From Rhipicephalus microplus (taxonomy: Eukaryota; Arthropoda; Arachnida; Ixodida; Ixodidae), in assembly GCF_043290135.1 (NCBI RefSeq), contig NW_027464601.1:3394001-3458000 (forward strand): a stretch of DNA of 64,000 bases, read 5' to 3'. Positions 55,597-64,000 of this stretch are shown here, in pieces. Positions within the stretch are counted from its first letter, which is position 1, and every line of letters begins with the position of its first letter. The notes beneath the pieces were generated by a model. That model saw only the letters and a list, made by a program, of their open reading frames with translations. It ran no database searches and was not told the origin of the DNA. The position numbers and the translations under genes were made by a program.

Positions 55597-56378
55597 AGAC
55601 ACTCCTGGGTAATTTTGTTTCCCGCTGTGAGGCACTCTATGGTACGGCATTTATGACATTCAACGTGCACGCTTTGCAGCACTTAGGAAACTGCGTTCGA
55701 TCACTTGGTCCACTTTGGGCACATACGGCCTTTGTCTTTGAGGGAGGAAATGGAGACATAGTGCGCCTACTATCTGCTGACCATGGACTGGCACAGCAGA
55801 TTACTGAGCGCGTCATAATGATTCAAAAGCTGCATCAACGTATGAAAAGCCCTCTCCTTTTTTCCTCCGAGAAAGAACATTGCAAAACTCTTATTGGGTA
55901 TCAACCACTGAAAAGTACACTAAATGTGTGTAATGTGACATTGCTGGGAAAAGGAGAAGAGCAAGCTCTTAATTCTCATGAGAGAGAGACACTTATGCAC
56001 TCTTATAGTATCTGCATAACACAGGTCACAGAGTATGAGCGTTTCATCATGAGGAGACAAGTTTTCTATAGTACCACTTATAAGAGAGCATCAAAGTCGG
56101 ACACCACATTTGTCAAGACAGAAAGTGGTTTTTATAAGCGTATTTAACGCATACTGTTTGTAAAAGAAGTAGACATGTGTGTTCTCTTCTGCCGGCCACC
56201 AATAATTGCTGATACAGCTGCAGTGCCTCCTCATGTGAAGGAATGCTTCCTGTCACCAGACAGAGATTTGGAGCTGTTGCTACCAGGAGAAGTGAGTGAC
56301 TGTGTTCTGTACATAAATTTTTCACACGAAGAGAAGACCTTCATTTGCGACCTGCCTAACAAAATTGAAAGAGACTGA
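55597..56378 (+). pseudogene. Exon 5: C-terminal domain with a readable tail after a stop
   Basis: Begins after ctgtctttttcag. It codes ETLLGNFVSRCEALYGTAFM, NVHALQHLGNCVRSLGPLWA and FVFEGGNGDIVRLL, continues to GFYKRI and a TAA at 56145-56147, then remains open in the same frame for 76 more codons (VDMCVLFCRPPIIADTAAVP through CDLPNKIERD) to TGA at 56376-56378. The region after the stop has the length and character of the family's C-terminal tail, so the TAA is probably a mutation. Confidence 0.7.
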
Positions 56379-56474
56379 AAGACTTCACAAGTTTTTCACA
56401 GATGTTTAGCCTTTCGAGGAGTGAAGGTTGTGTCCCACAAAATTTTCTTTTCTTTGACAGTTTCAATAATAATA

Positions 56475-56703
56475 ATTGTTCCAAATTAAGGTTCCAAAAC
56501 CACAATTTCATTATTAGAGACACTGTATAGTGAAAGGATCTGGAAATTTTGACCATCCTGTGTTTTTTATGGTGCACCTAAATCAAACTACAAGAGCCTC
56601 AAGCCCATTTGCCTACATTGAATGCAGATGCTGTGGCCACAATGTGACCCCACGACCTGCGAATCAGTAGTCAAGCACCGTAACCACTAGACCAACGTGG
56701 CGG
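56475..56703 (-). repeat. Ruka-like SINE, diverged, minus strand
   Basis: In reverse the order is A box region (gtggtctagtggtta-like), B box region (cgtggggtcacattg), then the aaattttgaccatcctgtg and ggttccaaaaccacaattt blocks corresponding to the SINE body. It is the most diverged SINE copy in the window. Confidence 0.7.
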
Positions 56704-56899
56704 ATATTTTGACAGTCTTGTTATTAGTGCCAAGGTCAATCTGGTCTGCGATCGAGGAATTTCAATAGTCTCTAAATTCCAAAGCTTGGCTGCGTAGTCA
56801 GTCATGTGCAAAACAATGTAGTACAGCAAATCAGCAAAGAAAGCAAATCATCACTAGTTTGTTGAAGATAACCGCTTCGATAGCTACTGCCTCAAGAAA

Positions 56900-57365
56900 C
56901 GTCTGAAGCGGTAAATGTGTGAAGCCTGTTCTTTTATTTGAACACCACTGGATGATGCAATCACATCATCTCGGTTCTTTAGAAAAATAATGTACCTGTG
57001 TACGAAGTTGGTGTGTTTCGATTTTAAGTGTGTTGAACACAGCACTACTATTGGTGTATGTTTGTGTAAAAGTTCTTGGATATTCTCAAGGTTTCTCAGC
57101 AGTCCTCTGATGTTCCATTGTAGTATTAAACGTCTGAAGCAAGCGGTAAATGTGTGAAGGCTGTTCTTTTATTTGAACACCACTGGATGATGCAATCACA
57201 TCATCTCGGTTCTTTAGAAAAATAATGTACCTGTGTACAAAGTTGGTGTGTTTCGATTTTAAGTGTGTTGAACACAGCACTACTATTGGTGTATGTTTGT
57301 GTAAAAGTTCTTGGATATTCTCAAGGTTTCTCAGCAGTCCTCTGATGTTCCATTGTAGTATTTGT
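56900..57365 (-). repeat. 235-bp tandem duplication of LINE ORF2 start
   Basis: Copies 56900-57130 and 57131-57365 are nearly identical at an offset of 235 bases (one 4-bp insertion, aagc). Each contains the antisense of MTQILQWNIRGLLRNLENI and the ELLHKHTPIVVL block, the start of the AP-endonuclease domain of a LINE ORF2. Confidence 0.8.
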
Positions 57366-57370
57366 GTCAT
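57086..57370 (-). pseudogene. LINE ORF2 N-terminal endonuclease fragment
   Basis: The frame begins MTQILQWNIRGLLRNLENIQ and continues with THLKSKHTNFVHRYIIFLKN and DDVIASSSGV, the first about 60 residues of an exonuclease-endonuclease-phosphatase fold as found in LINE ORF2. In active elements the N-x-R-G-L block is followed by an E-T-H motif; here it has become STH. It then runs into the duplicated copy, so the frame ends artificially. Nonfunctional. Confidence 0.65.
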
Positions 57371-57750
57371 TCTAAAGTTCTGTGGTGCTCTGTGTACAAG
57401 TGTTGCCTTAGGTGACGGGGCGTTTTGGGTGCCCTGTAATGAGGGGTTTTTCTTTTTTGGTGCGCTTCAAAGAGCTGTGCTTGTCCTTTGGCGTCTGAGG
57501 TGCCGGACGAGTGTGGCTTGTATTCATCACATCTCTGTGAAAGTGCCATCACAGGCAATTTCAGAGGTTTCGGACCTAGCCATGATTGCAGTGGTCCGTG
57601 GTCCGGCGGACTCCGAAGTCTGCTGGGCCTATTTGGCAGAGGGCAGAGTAGCACAGGTTACTTCAGCCTTGGGCGCAGATGGCGCGAATGTGCTCACACT
57701 GATGCGCTAGCCACAGATGCAGCAAAATGTGGCGCGGCGCCCTGACACGT
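57370..57750 (-). pseudogene. LINE ORF1 C-terminal remnant
   Basis: Directly upstream (minus strand) of the ORF2 start. Broken frames are rich in Pro, Lys and Thr (QTSESAGPRTTAIMARSETS and similar), as expected for a LINE ORF1 tail, with no conserved motif. Assigned mainly by position. Confidence 0.4.
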
Positions 57751-59010
57751 CACATTGCTACAGTGTTAGAAACACTGCAGCACCAGAAAAGCTGTATTTA
57801 CATGGTTGGTGCAATATGGTTAAGCTCGTGCACTGTAAGAGTAATGTTACCACTATTCAAGAATGCAAGTGCTTCTCTTGTTGTGCTCTGTGTATTGTAC
57901 AAAGGCAAGCCTAAATTGATTTAAATATTGCTCATGTTACTGCAAGTACTACCACAAAAAGAAAATGTATCCCACTGTATGACCCATGTCACAAGGTGTA
58001 ATGTGTATCAATAAATTCCGTGTGTCTCATGTAACCTTATATGAGAAAGTGAAGGGATTAGTTACCCTTTTATGGTTCGTCGAAAGAGCATTTTCCATAG
58101 ATGGATCCAGAATTTTGGCCTGGGCATCAGGCTTCCATCTTAGGAGCAGGAAGGAGTAGGAATCTTCGTTGAATAGCTGTTTAATGGCTTTCTGTTCACA
58201 TGCTGGAAGTTTAAAAGACATGCAATAGTTTTTTCTGAGGATAGTGCTTACGTAGGTTTACTTTTTTTTTTTCATTTGAACGGCAATCTTGCTATCTGGA
58301 ATATCGGAGTTAAAAGAATGCTTAATAATCCATGCTTGTGCCTCTTTTTTTGTGATGTTGAGGTAACTTTTTCTTGCATAATGCTAGCACATATTTTAAT
58401 GAATGTTGTATATACTGTAATTTTATTTGTTATACATCTTTCATTGTATGTTGCATATATACAGCGATTTCATTGTTATAGAATTATATAATTATATTTT
58501 CACTTGTGCTTTCAAGGTGTGTCTAAACATGCAACAATGTGTGTAACATTGTAATGTGTGATATCGTACTTTGTTCACAACGAGAAACAGTATCTCACTC
58601 CCTACTGCTGCTTAAGACATTGTTATAAATTCATTAGGAACATGAAGGTACATAAAAAACAAATTCAAACTGCCATGATGGCACAAAAAAATGCTAATGA
58701 AGTTGGTCATTAAGTTGGACTATGGGGGCTAAAATTGACAAGACTTCACTTAACAGGTGAACATTACAAAAGGGAACACATCTTCCTCTTAAACCATGCC
58801 TAGAACTGCAAGAGTTTGTGAGCTGTGACAGAGTTTGAGTGAAATACAGAATTATTAAAGCTATTCAACTGCTCCGTTATCCAAGTTTCCTGCTTCAAAT
58901 AAAGTACTTGTCACCTAAAAAGTGTCTTTTTTAACTGTTCTGAATTCACAAAGTTTTCTTCTAAAACTGAGATTTATTTGCTGCGAGAGTTCGCGCAGCT
59001 GTTTCACCAT
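57751..59010. other. Unassigned AT-rich stretch
   Basis: A possible polyadenylation signal (caataaa) lies near 58009. Short frames (58027-58221 minus, 58276-58491 plus) have no known domain. No repeat was recognised. Confidence 0.3.
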
Positions 59011-59029
59011 TGGTATGGAAATTTGAAAT

Positions 59030-59260
59030 GATTGACATGTGGGTTTTATCATCCCGAAACCACCATATGATTCTGAGAGACGTAGTTGTGGAGGGCTCCG
59101 GAAATTTTGAACACCTGTGGTTTTTTAATGTGCACCCAAATCTGAGCACATGGGCCTACAGAATTTTGCCTTCATCAAAAATGCAGCTGCCGCAGCCAGG
59201 ATTTGGTCCCGTGACCTGCGCGTCAGCAGCCAAGTACCTTAGCCAATAGACCACTGAGAA
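59030..59260 (-). repeat. Ruka-like SINE, minus strand
   Basis: Reverse orientation of the full SINE: body end (gattgacatgtgggtttt at left), cgaaaccaccatatgattct, cacccaaatctgagcacatg, ggatttggtcccgtgacctg (B box) and agccaatagaccactga (A box). Flanks aaatttgaaatga (about 59017) and aaatttttaaatga (about 59261) are a plausible imperfect target duplication. Confidence 0.8.
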
Positions 59261-59274
59261 AATTTTTAAATGAA

Positions 59275-59999
59275 TGCTCGATTTCTTGAATACAGCATTA
59301 TGTAGCTGTGTGGAGAGTGCTGAATAAAACTGCCTGGAAAACTTCACTTTGTGACAAACTGCTTCTTGGTGTAATAATCAATTTGCCAAGTGAGACAACC
59401 AATTTGTTGTTGGCTTTCTCTGCGCCTACTTGAAAGCATACCACAGCAGACACAAAGAAAAAGCAAGAACATTGGGTCAAATGTATCACAACTTTGTCAT
59501 TCTAGATTTAAATATATGCTGAACACAATGTGCTTATTTGTTACTTATTGTTAACTCGTTTGCACATCCAGCGGTAAGTGGCAGCTTCAAGAAGCATTTT
59601 TAAATTGTTCACAAAATTTCGAAAATAAGTACAACAGAAGACTGCAATTGTGATGCAAATACAACATTGCAAAGTAGAATAAGTTTCACATGAGTAGCGA
59701 TAATGGTTGTGAATTATTGTCGAGACATCAAGTTAAACATACATGTTGAAATCCTGGCAGTATTATATTTACCGAAAGCAACATCATTCATTTGAGCATT
59801 TTATTTCTCATTGAGTGCATGTGCAGGGATAAAAACAGCAAGGTATAAATTGGGTTGAAACAGCTGTCACGACTTAAGTATCAACCACACTACTTAATAT
59901 TCTATAAGAATTGTCACCGAATATTTCCTTGGAAAATCTAGAGGAATATGTAAAGTACGATGAATGATATATATGTTTATGTGTGATATATGTGTATAT
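59275..59999. other. Unassigned AT-rich stretch
   Basis: Nothing recognisable on either strand beyond short chance frames. Confidence 0.35.
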
Positions 60000-60505
60000 A
60001 CTCTGTGGGCCTAGGCACTTCATGCAAATTAAATATCTCCTCATGTCTGTCACATCAAACTATGTATATAAGGGCAAATTTTTAGCTTGAATGACCACCA
60101 TATGCTATACATTCCAGCTGGGTATGCTATATGCCAGTCACTATAAGCCGTATCATCTGCTTAGTGCTTCCCAGCATTATCGCAATGGGGGCAGAGCTTC
60201 CCAGCTTGGTACACCATGTAGCCCAGTATAATGAGCAGCACCCACCATCTGCTTAGTGCTTCCCAGCATTATCACAATGGTGGGCAGAGCCTCCCATTAT
60301 TGCCCACTATCTAGCTACTACTTTCCACCATCGTTTCCACTTTACCCATCTTCTGTACACCATGCCACCCAGTATGTTCCTGCATACCCACCATAATTTC
60401 CACTACGTCCCACAATACCCACCATAATTTCCACTATACCCACTATTATTTCCACTACGCCCACCAAGTTTTCCAGTATCCACCATGGCAGTTTTTCCGA
60501 TAGGG
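60000..60505 (-). repeat. Minisatellite repeat family related to 34800-35215, inverted
   Basis: In reverse orientation, bases 60505-60480 give ttccctatcggaaaaactgc and then catggtggatactgg, matching 34795-34835. Leftward lie degenerate units such as tggtgggcgtagtggaaata. A larger internal duplication (catctgcttagtgcttccca, at about 60157 and 60251) has a period of about 95 bases. The tRNA-like head seen at 34727 is absent. Confidence 0.5.
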
Positions 60506-62224
60506 AATTTTTATTACTTTATTTTTTCTTGTTCACGCATGTATTGGTTTAAAAATTTCGCCTCCTCATCGGCCTCCCACCGCCCGACTTGCTGCTGGTG
60601 GTGGTCCTGTCCACAGGCCCTTTATTACGGGATGTTTGATGACTCTCGCAGAATTGACTATATTTATTATGATAAATTGTTTTGTGAATTAGTGCTCGTA
60701 ATCGAGGAGATGCAAAACGACGTGGCAAACTTAAATACAGTTGGCTGCATTGGTTTCTTCGGCACAGGTGTCAGGAATGTTGATTTTGACGGTTTATCAA
60801 AGTTTTGGTGACAGAAAGGTGCACTGCAACGTAGTCTCAGGGAACTTTTTTTTATGACACTCAGTGTACCATCACCTGACGAGGTAACAAGCAGGGCGCT
60901 TCAAAATACTGACGTGCCACCGCAATGGTCTAGGCGATCAGCACTTGATAAACGATGCCCAAGGGCAAGTGCCGACGGCGTTTTGCCCTGACGGCGTTAG
61001 CCCGTGTAACTACAAAACTGCTTGCCTGCCTTGCTGATAACACGCACGGCCTATGAAAGTACAGGAGCATTTACGTAGCAACGGACGAGAACAGCCGTAT
61101 GTGTTCGCATTTAACAAAACAGCCGGCAATGCAGCAGCTTTGGCCTTCGGAGATCACAAGCTTCGTAAGAACACTACAATAAAGCTGTTTCTATTCATCG
61201 TAAGAACACTTCGCAGATGCACTGGGGTCCAATGCACGTGCGTCCAGTCACACGTGAACTGTGCAAAAGCATTTATATCATCGTCGACCTTGCCCTTCAC
61301 GACAAGCAAAACTCGGCAACAAGGACACTTTCACCTCTTTGACAACAGCACGCTTGGCATTGCAATCTAGAAAATGCACTACGTCCAACAACAATAATCC
61401 ACCCTTCATACTGAGAAGCTTTATGGCACACACACTCAGATGAAGCTGCGGCGCGGTGGACGGCCGCGCTAGCTCCAACCTCCAGGTTCAACTCGGCATC
61501 CAGCAATCACATGAAGCAGCGACGACAGAGTGTCTCCGGTCCTCCTTGAGGGCGGCCTAGGCCATGGCCACGATTTTGTCGGAGTTTTCACCACCACACA
61601 TCGCAGGCAGCATGGCACGCAGCTACCATCTCACACTGTTTACCTTTAGCAGCCGCAGCGGTCATGCCGCCCCTGTTTTTAAAATATTTGTAATACGTGT
61701 TTAATTCACATATACTGGTTGATTGACTCGTTAAACACCTGCTTAGTAAAATTTTTGTCGGTTTAACGCACTATGCATTATTATTATTACATTTATATAG
61801 CTTTATGTTATAAATTTTAAAGTGACGTCACTTTCGTGCGGCGCAGGAGCCACTTCTGTGTGGGCACGGAGGAAGGAAAGGTGTGTGTGGGTCTTGCTGC
61901 AGCGCCGTGCGGTGCAGAAGACGCTGCGCATTTGAATGGACATCCCCCACAGAGGGTATGAGCCGCAAGTAAAGGGCAACAAGAACAAGACTTCCTATGA
62001 GTGGCAGGTTCAGTGAATTAGCCATATCTTATGATGATGTATTTCCTAACAATGCGAAATTACTACCTATAGTAATCTTCTGAATAGCATTTTGCAAGAG
62101 CACTTCAAGAGCACAAATCAAATTGGTTCCACGGATGTGATAGCAACTGATGTTTTGCAGTGTGAAGAAAAAGCCTGAGTAAGAATTTTTTTTCTACACA
62201 ACTAGACTAGTCGTTTTCAGTTAG
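60506..62224. other. Unassigned stretch with one shared repeat end
   Basis: Bases 61823-61848 are the inverse of 33698-33723. The plus frames 60485-60811 (108 codons), 61053-61370 and 61261-61443 show no domain, and the first overlaps minisatellite sequence. An intergenic or untranslated region is likely. Confidence 0.3.
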
Positions 62225-62990
62225 GCTTCCTGATTAGAGCCAAATAGTTTTGGCCGAGTTCTTAGCTGTTAAATTAGGTCTACGTAAAATTCCTTTAACC
62301 ATCACTTCTGTGGCTATAGTTACAGATTCATTGTCGTTGTGTTCAGCACTAACTGCTTCAACAGATTCGGAAATTCTAAGATTATGGCGATTACTTGTTC
62401 CTCGTCATTTGCGAAACTTGCCATTAATTTGGGTGCCGAGACACAAAGGAATTGTAATTTTGAAGTTTCGGACTCTCTGGCGAGAGCTTCTCTGACAGGT
62501 ACAGTTCTCTCTCTCCTTCCTGTTGTGGCGTTACTGCGGCAAGGTTCAGAACACGGGTTCAGAAAGTATGCATTACCTGTGTTTACTCAAAGTATAGATT
62601 CATCACTGCAGACTTCCTGCACCTACAGTTCTCTTGGAGGAGGATATGGAGAGCAGCAAGATAAGCTGAAGTTGCAATAACCAGAATGCGTTGTAGAATT
62701 CCAAAACTAAATTTTTACATGCACAGAGTGGGTTCGGCGGTCTCCCATTATTGCTCATATTGCAACGAACTCGAAACTATCGAACACTTGTTGTTGAGCT
62801 ACCAACTTTTTTCCTTACACAGAAAACGTATCGAAATTATATTGCGGCAATGTGGTCTACCGGTTACGTCGGCCATTCTGCTATCATTTGGGGCCTTTGC
62901 GCTGGGGCAATAATATTCAAAGTTGTCGAAAGGTTAATATGCGACTCGAATAGATTTAGTAGGTGTATCAACTGCTAACAATTCTTTATT
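62225..62990 (+). pseudogene. RNase H-bearing LINE, C-terminal half
   Basis: Frame 62250-62495 encodes MAEFLAVKLGLRKIP (RNase H Glu block), VAIVTDSLSLCSAL (Asp block) and LPLIWVPRHKG (usual GHxG changed to RHKG). After a frameshift near 62460, a degraded DSLARASLTG block and, in 62686-62913, RCRIPKLNFYMHRVGSAVSH with CSYCNELETIEHLLLSYQLF form the knuckle. It is related to the fragment at 11290-11660. The first Asp of RNase H is lost with the 5' truncation. Confidence 0.65.
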
Positions 62991-63690
62991 TAGTTTGAAG
63001 TTTATTTTACCACAGTGTTACACCATACAATGTGAGGAGTGGAATGAGGGAAAAAGGCTGCGATAAAAACGCAGCTTGACTAGCCCCGCATCCCATCAAT
63101 ACAAGGGAGAAAAAGTGACAGCATTCATAAAGTCCTGGAAACAACTAAACAGACGCATATACATAGTTTAAAGTGGCACGGATAAGAAATACTGCATACA
63201 TAAAATTTTAAGAAATGTTGATAGAATCGCACTTTTTGAGAAAATACGAAAAAATAGAAATAAGCAGAACATAAAAACAAATCTTTGGAAATGGCTAAAT
63301 CTCTCTTGCGTCATGAAAGTAAAAAAAAAATATTCGACATATCCTGTCGCGAAAGAAGGCGCAATCGTTCTAATGATAAATTGAATTTATTTATTTAGCC
63401 TTCCTAGTCAAAAGATCTTCAGTCTCTGCGAGAATACAGAAAATAGTACGACTTAAAATTAAAATTATTCCTAATTAACGTTACATTAAAAAATCGTTCC
63501 AAAATTATTTTAGCTCTTACTAAATAATAATCATAAATTCAGCTTGCATGATCCGCCCGACTGATGGCCGATTCCTCAGAGTGGGTAGATGCCAATGATC
63601 CAAGGAGCAGCATCATCATCGTCAAGACATCCTCGACCATAGCACGAATGGCAAATGAACAAGGGGGCCGATTCAAAAAGCTCGGACTGG
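62991..63690. other. Unassigned AT-rich stretch upstream of the DXO-like frame
   Basis: Contains a small hairpin (gctgcg-ataaaa-cgcagc near 63058). No promoter or upstream exon can be named. Confidence 0.3.
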
Positions 63691-63697
63691 AGCAAGC

Positions 63698-64000
63698 ATG
63701 TCGGCGGGCGCTTGGAGACAGTCGGCATGTTGCGCTGACGCAACATACAGGGCTACAACCGGCGACCACGTCGCTTCTATGACCGTGTACGATACTGTTG
63801 ACTGGTGGCGAGGTGAGTGTCCCAGGTTCGGCGAACCACGCGAGATCGCGAACTTCTCGCGAGTGGGCCGAGAGGGCCGTTACGTCGACAGTTCAGTGCA
63901 AAGGAAATACTTGATTGCTGAGATCCCCGTGGAGCCCTTGTGGGACCTGAACCACGGTTACGACACGGCAATACGACGAGACTGGACGCGGAAAAGAGTG
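63698..64000 (+). CDS. DXO/Rai1-like decapping nuclease, 5' part, cut by window edge
   Basis: The frame opens at ATG 63698 (second ATG 63779) and is open for 101 codons to the window end, with no stop. The first about 38 residues have no known match. From there CPRFGEPREIANFSRV, GREGRYVDSSVQRKYL and PLWDLNHGYDTAIRRD follow the N-terminal pattern of DXO/Dom3Z/Rai1 enzymes (F-x-x-P-x-E/x-I-x-x-F-S, an L-x-Y-like spacer, then F/W-D-L-N-x-G-Y). These hydrolyse RNAs with defective or non-canonical caps, usually in the nucleus. Catalytic GxD, ExE and ExK motifs would lie beyond the edge, so activity cannot be judged. A strong donor-like gaggtgagtgt at about 63810 and an acceptor-like cccag lie inside the frame, so the true first exon may differ. 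Confidence 0.55.
   Translation, partial: MSAGAWRQSACCADATYRATTGDHVASMTVYDTVDWWRGECPRFGEPREIANFSRVGREGRYVDSSVQRKYLIAEIPVEPLWDLNHGYDTAIRRDWTRKRV

Larger units (their letters stand above)
46102..56378 (+). pseudogene. Five-exon transposase-derived gene (Tnp2/EnSpm-CACTA-like), broken
   Basis: Exons at 46102-47351, 48573-48710, 50844-50963, 52628-52888 and 55597-56378 join at canonical GT-AG sites; all four introns are phase 1. The product would be about 860 residues: an acidic low-complexity N-terminus, a CxxC...CxxC zinc ribbon, a transposase core with the SDGSPVFKSSKTSVWPLQ block, an EYMHCVFQGVAKQL block, a WKASEWR...YALPCLHG block, and a C-terminal HALQHLGNCVRSLGPLWAH/FEGGNG block. This order matches a metazoan transposase-derived family related to EnSpm/CACTA Tnp2 (recalled, not searched). 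Lesions: a frameshift at about 46985-47000 and in-frame stops at 47162-47164, in exon 4 near 52753, and at 56145-56147. No terminal inverted repeats were found. It is a decayed transposon or a lost domesticated gene. Confidence 0.7.

Noticed and set aside
54030..57750. One continuous minus-strand LINE from ORF1 (57750) to the 3' end (54030)
   Set aside because: Exon 5 of the transposase-derived gene and a SINE lie between, and RT is absent, so these are two separate fragments.
60485..60811. 108-codon frame
   Set aside because: It begins in minisatellite-family sequence and shows no domain; chance openness is likely.

Overview
The window is eukaryotic, repeat-dominated DNA and most likely comes from a hard tick (Ixodidae, probably a metastriate genus). 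The main clue is several copies of a tRNA-headed SINE resembling Ruka, which was described from Rhipicephalus. Other clues are a tick-style mixture of 5'-truncated non-LTR retrotransposons (LINEs), Gypsy/Ty3-like LTR elements, MITE-like elements and long (TATC)n-bearing repeats, together with long AT-rich introns and intergenic stretches. The species is an inference; no host gene in the window identifies it. I see no rRNA gene, functional tRNA gene, CRISPR array or bacterial-type operon.

Layout: 1-1.6 kb holds LINE and minisatellite-type repeat debris. 1.6-10.3 kb holds three decayed Gypsy-like pol regions: a + fragment split by a SINE, a - strand protease-to-integrase element, and a + strand element that ends in a short LTR and is split by a LINE. 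11.3-16.6 kb holds two LINE fragments, a dispersed repeat carrying (TATC)n and a 467-bp insertion with a 13-bp target-site duplication, and a GC-rich repeat with a TATA/initiator core promoter and a 46-codon ORF. 17.2-21.5 kb holds a Gypsy-like gag-protease-RT pseudogene cut off by a - strand LINE. 24.1-31.5 kb holds a flank carrying a SINE, then 14 tandem units of about 470 bp derived from one half of the dispersed repeat, ending at a MITE-like element with hairpin ends.

32-36 kb holds further dispersed repeats, two minisatellite-bearing families and one exon-like block. 36.2-42.3 kb holds two inverted copies of the same LINE (2160 and 898 bp), each with its own target-site duplication, plus a BEN-domain exon with a one-base lesion. 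46.1-56.4 kb is the most gene-like object: a five-exon transposase-derived gene (Tnp2/EnSpm-CACTA-like) with canonical splice sites, all four introns in phase 1, but three in-frame stops and one frameshift. Its introns and 3' flank carry LINE, SINE and satellite-repeat fragments. The last 300 bases open a reading frame resembling the DXO/Rai1 decapping-nuclease family, cut by the window edge.

The coding content is therefore almost entirely mobile-element derived and mostly broken. Nesting (SINE in Gypsy, LINE in Gypsy, SINE in dispersed repeat, LINE in dispersed repeat) gives relative ages, and paralogous empty sites inside the window confirm two insertions. I found no intact new system. The strongest leads are the phase-1 transposase-derived gene, the mobile-element-derived satellite with its five-unit higher-order pattern, and the inverted LINE pair that could make double-stranded RNA.
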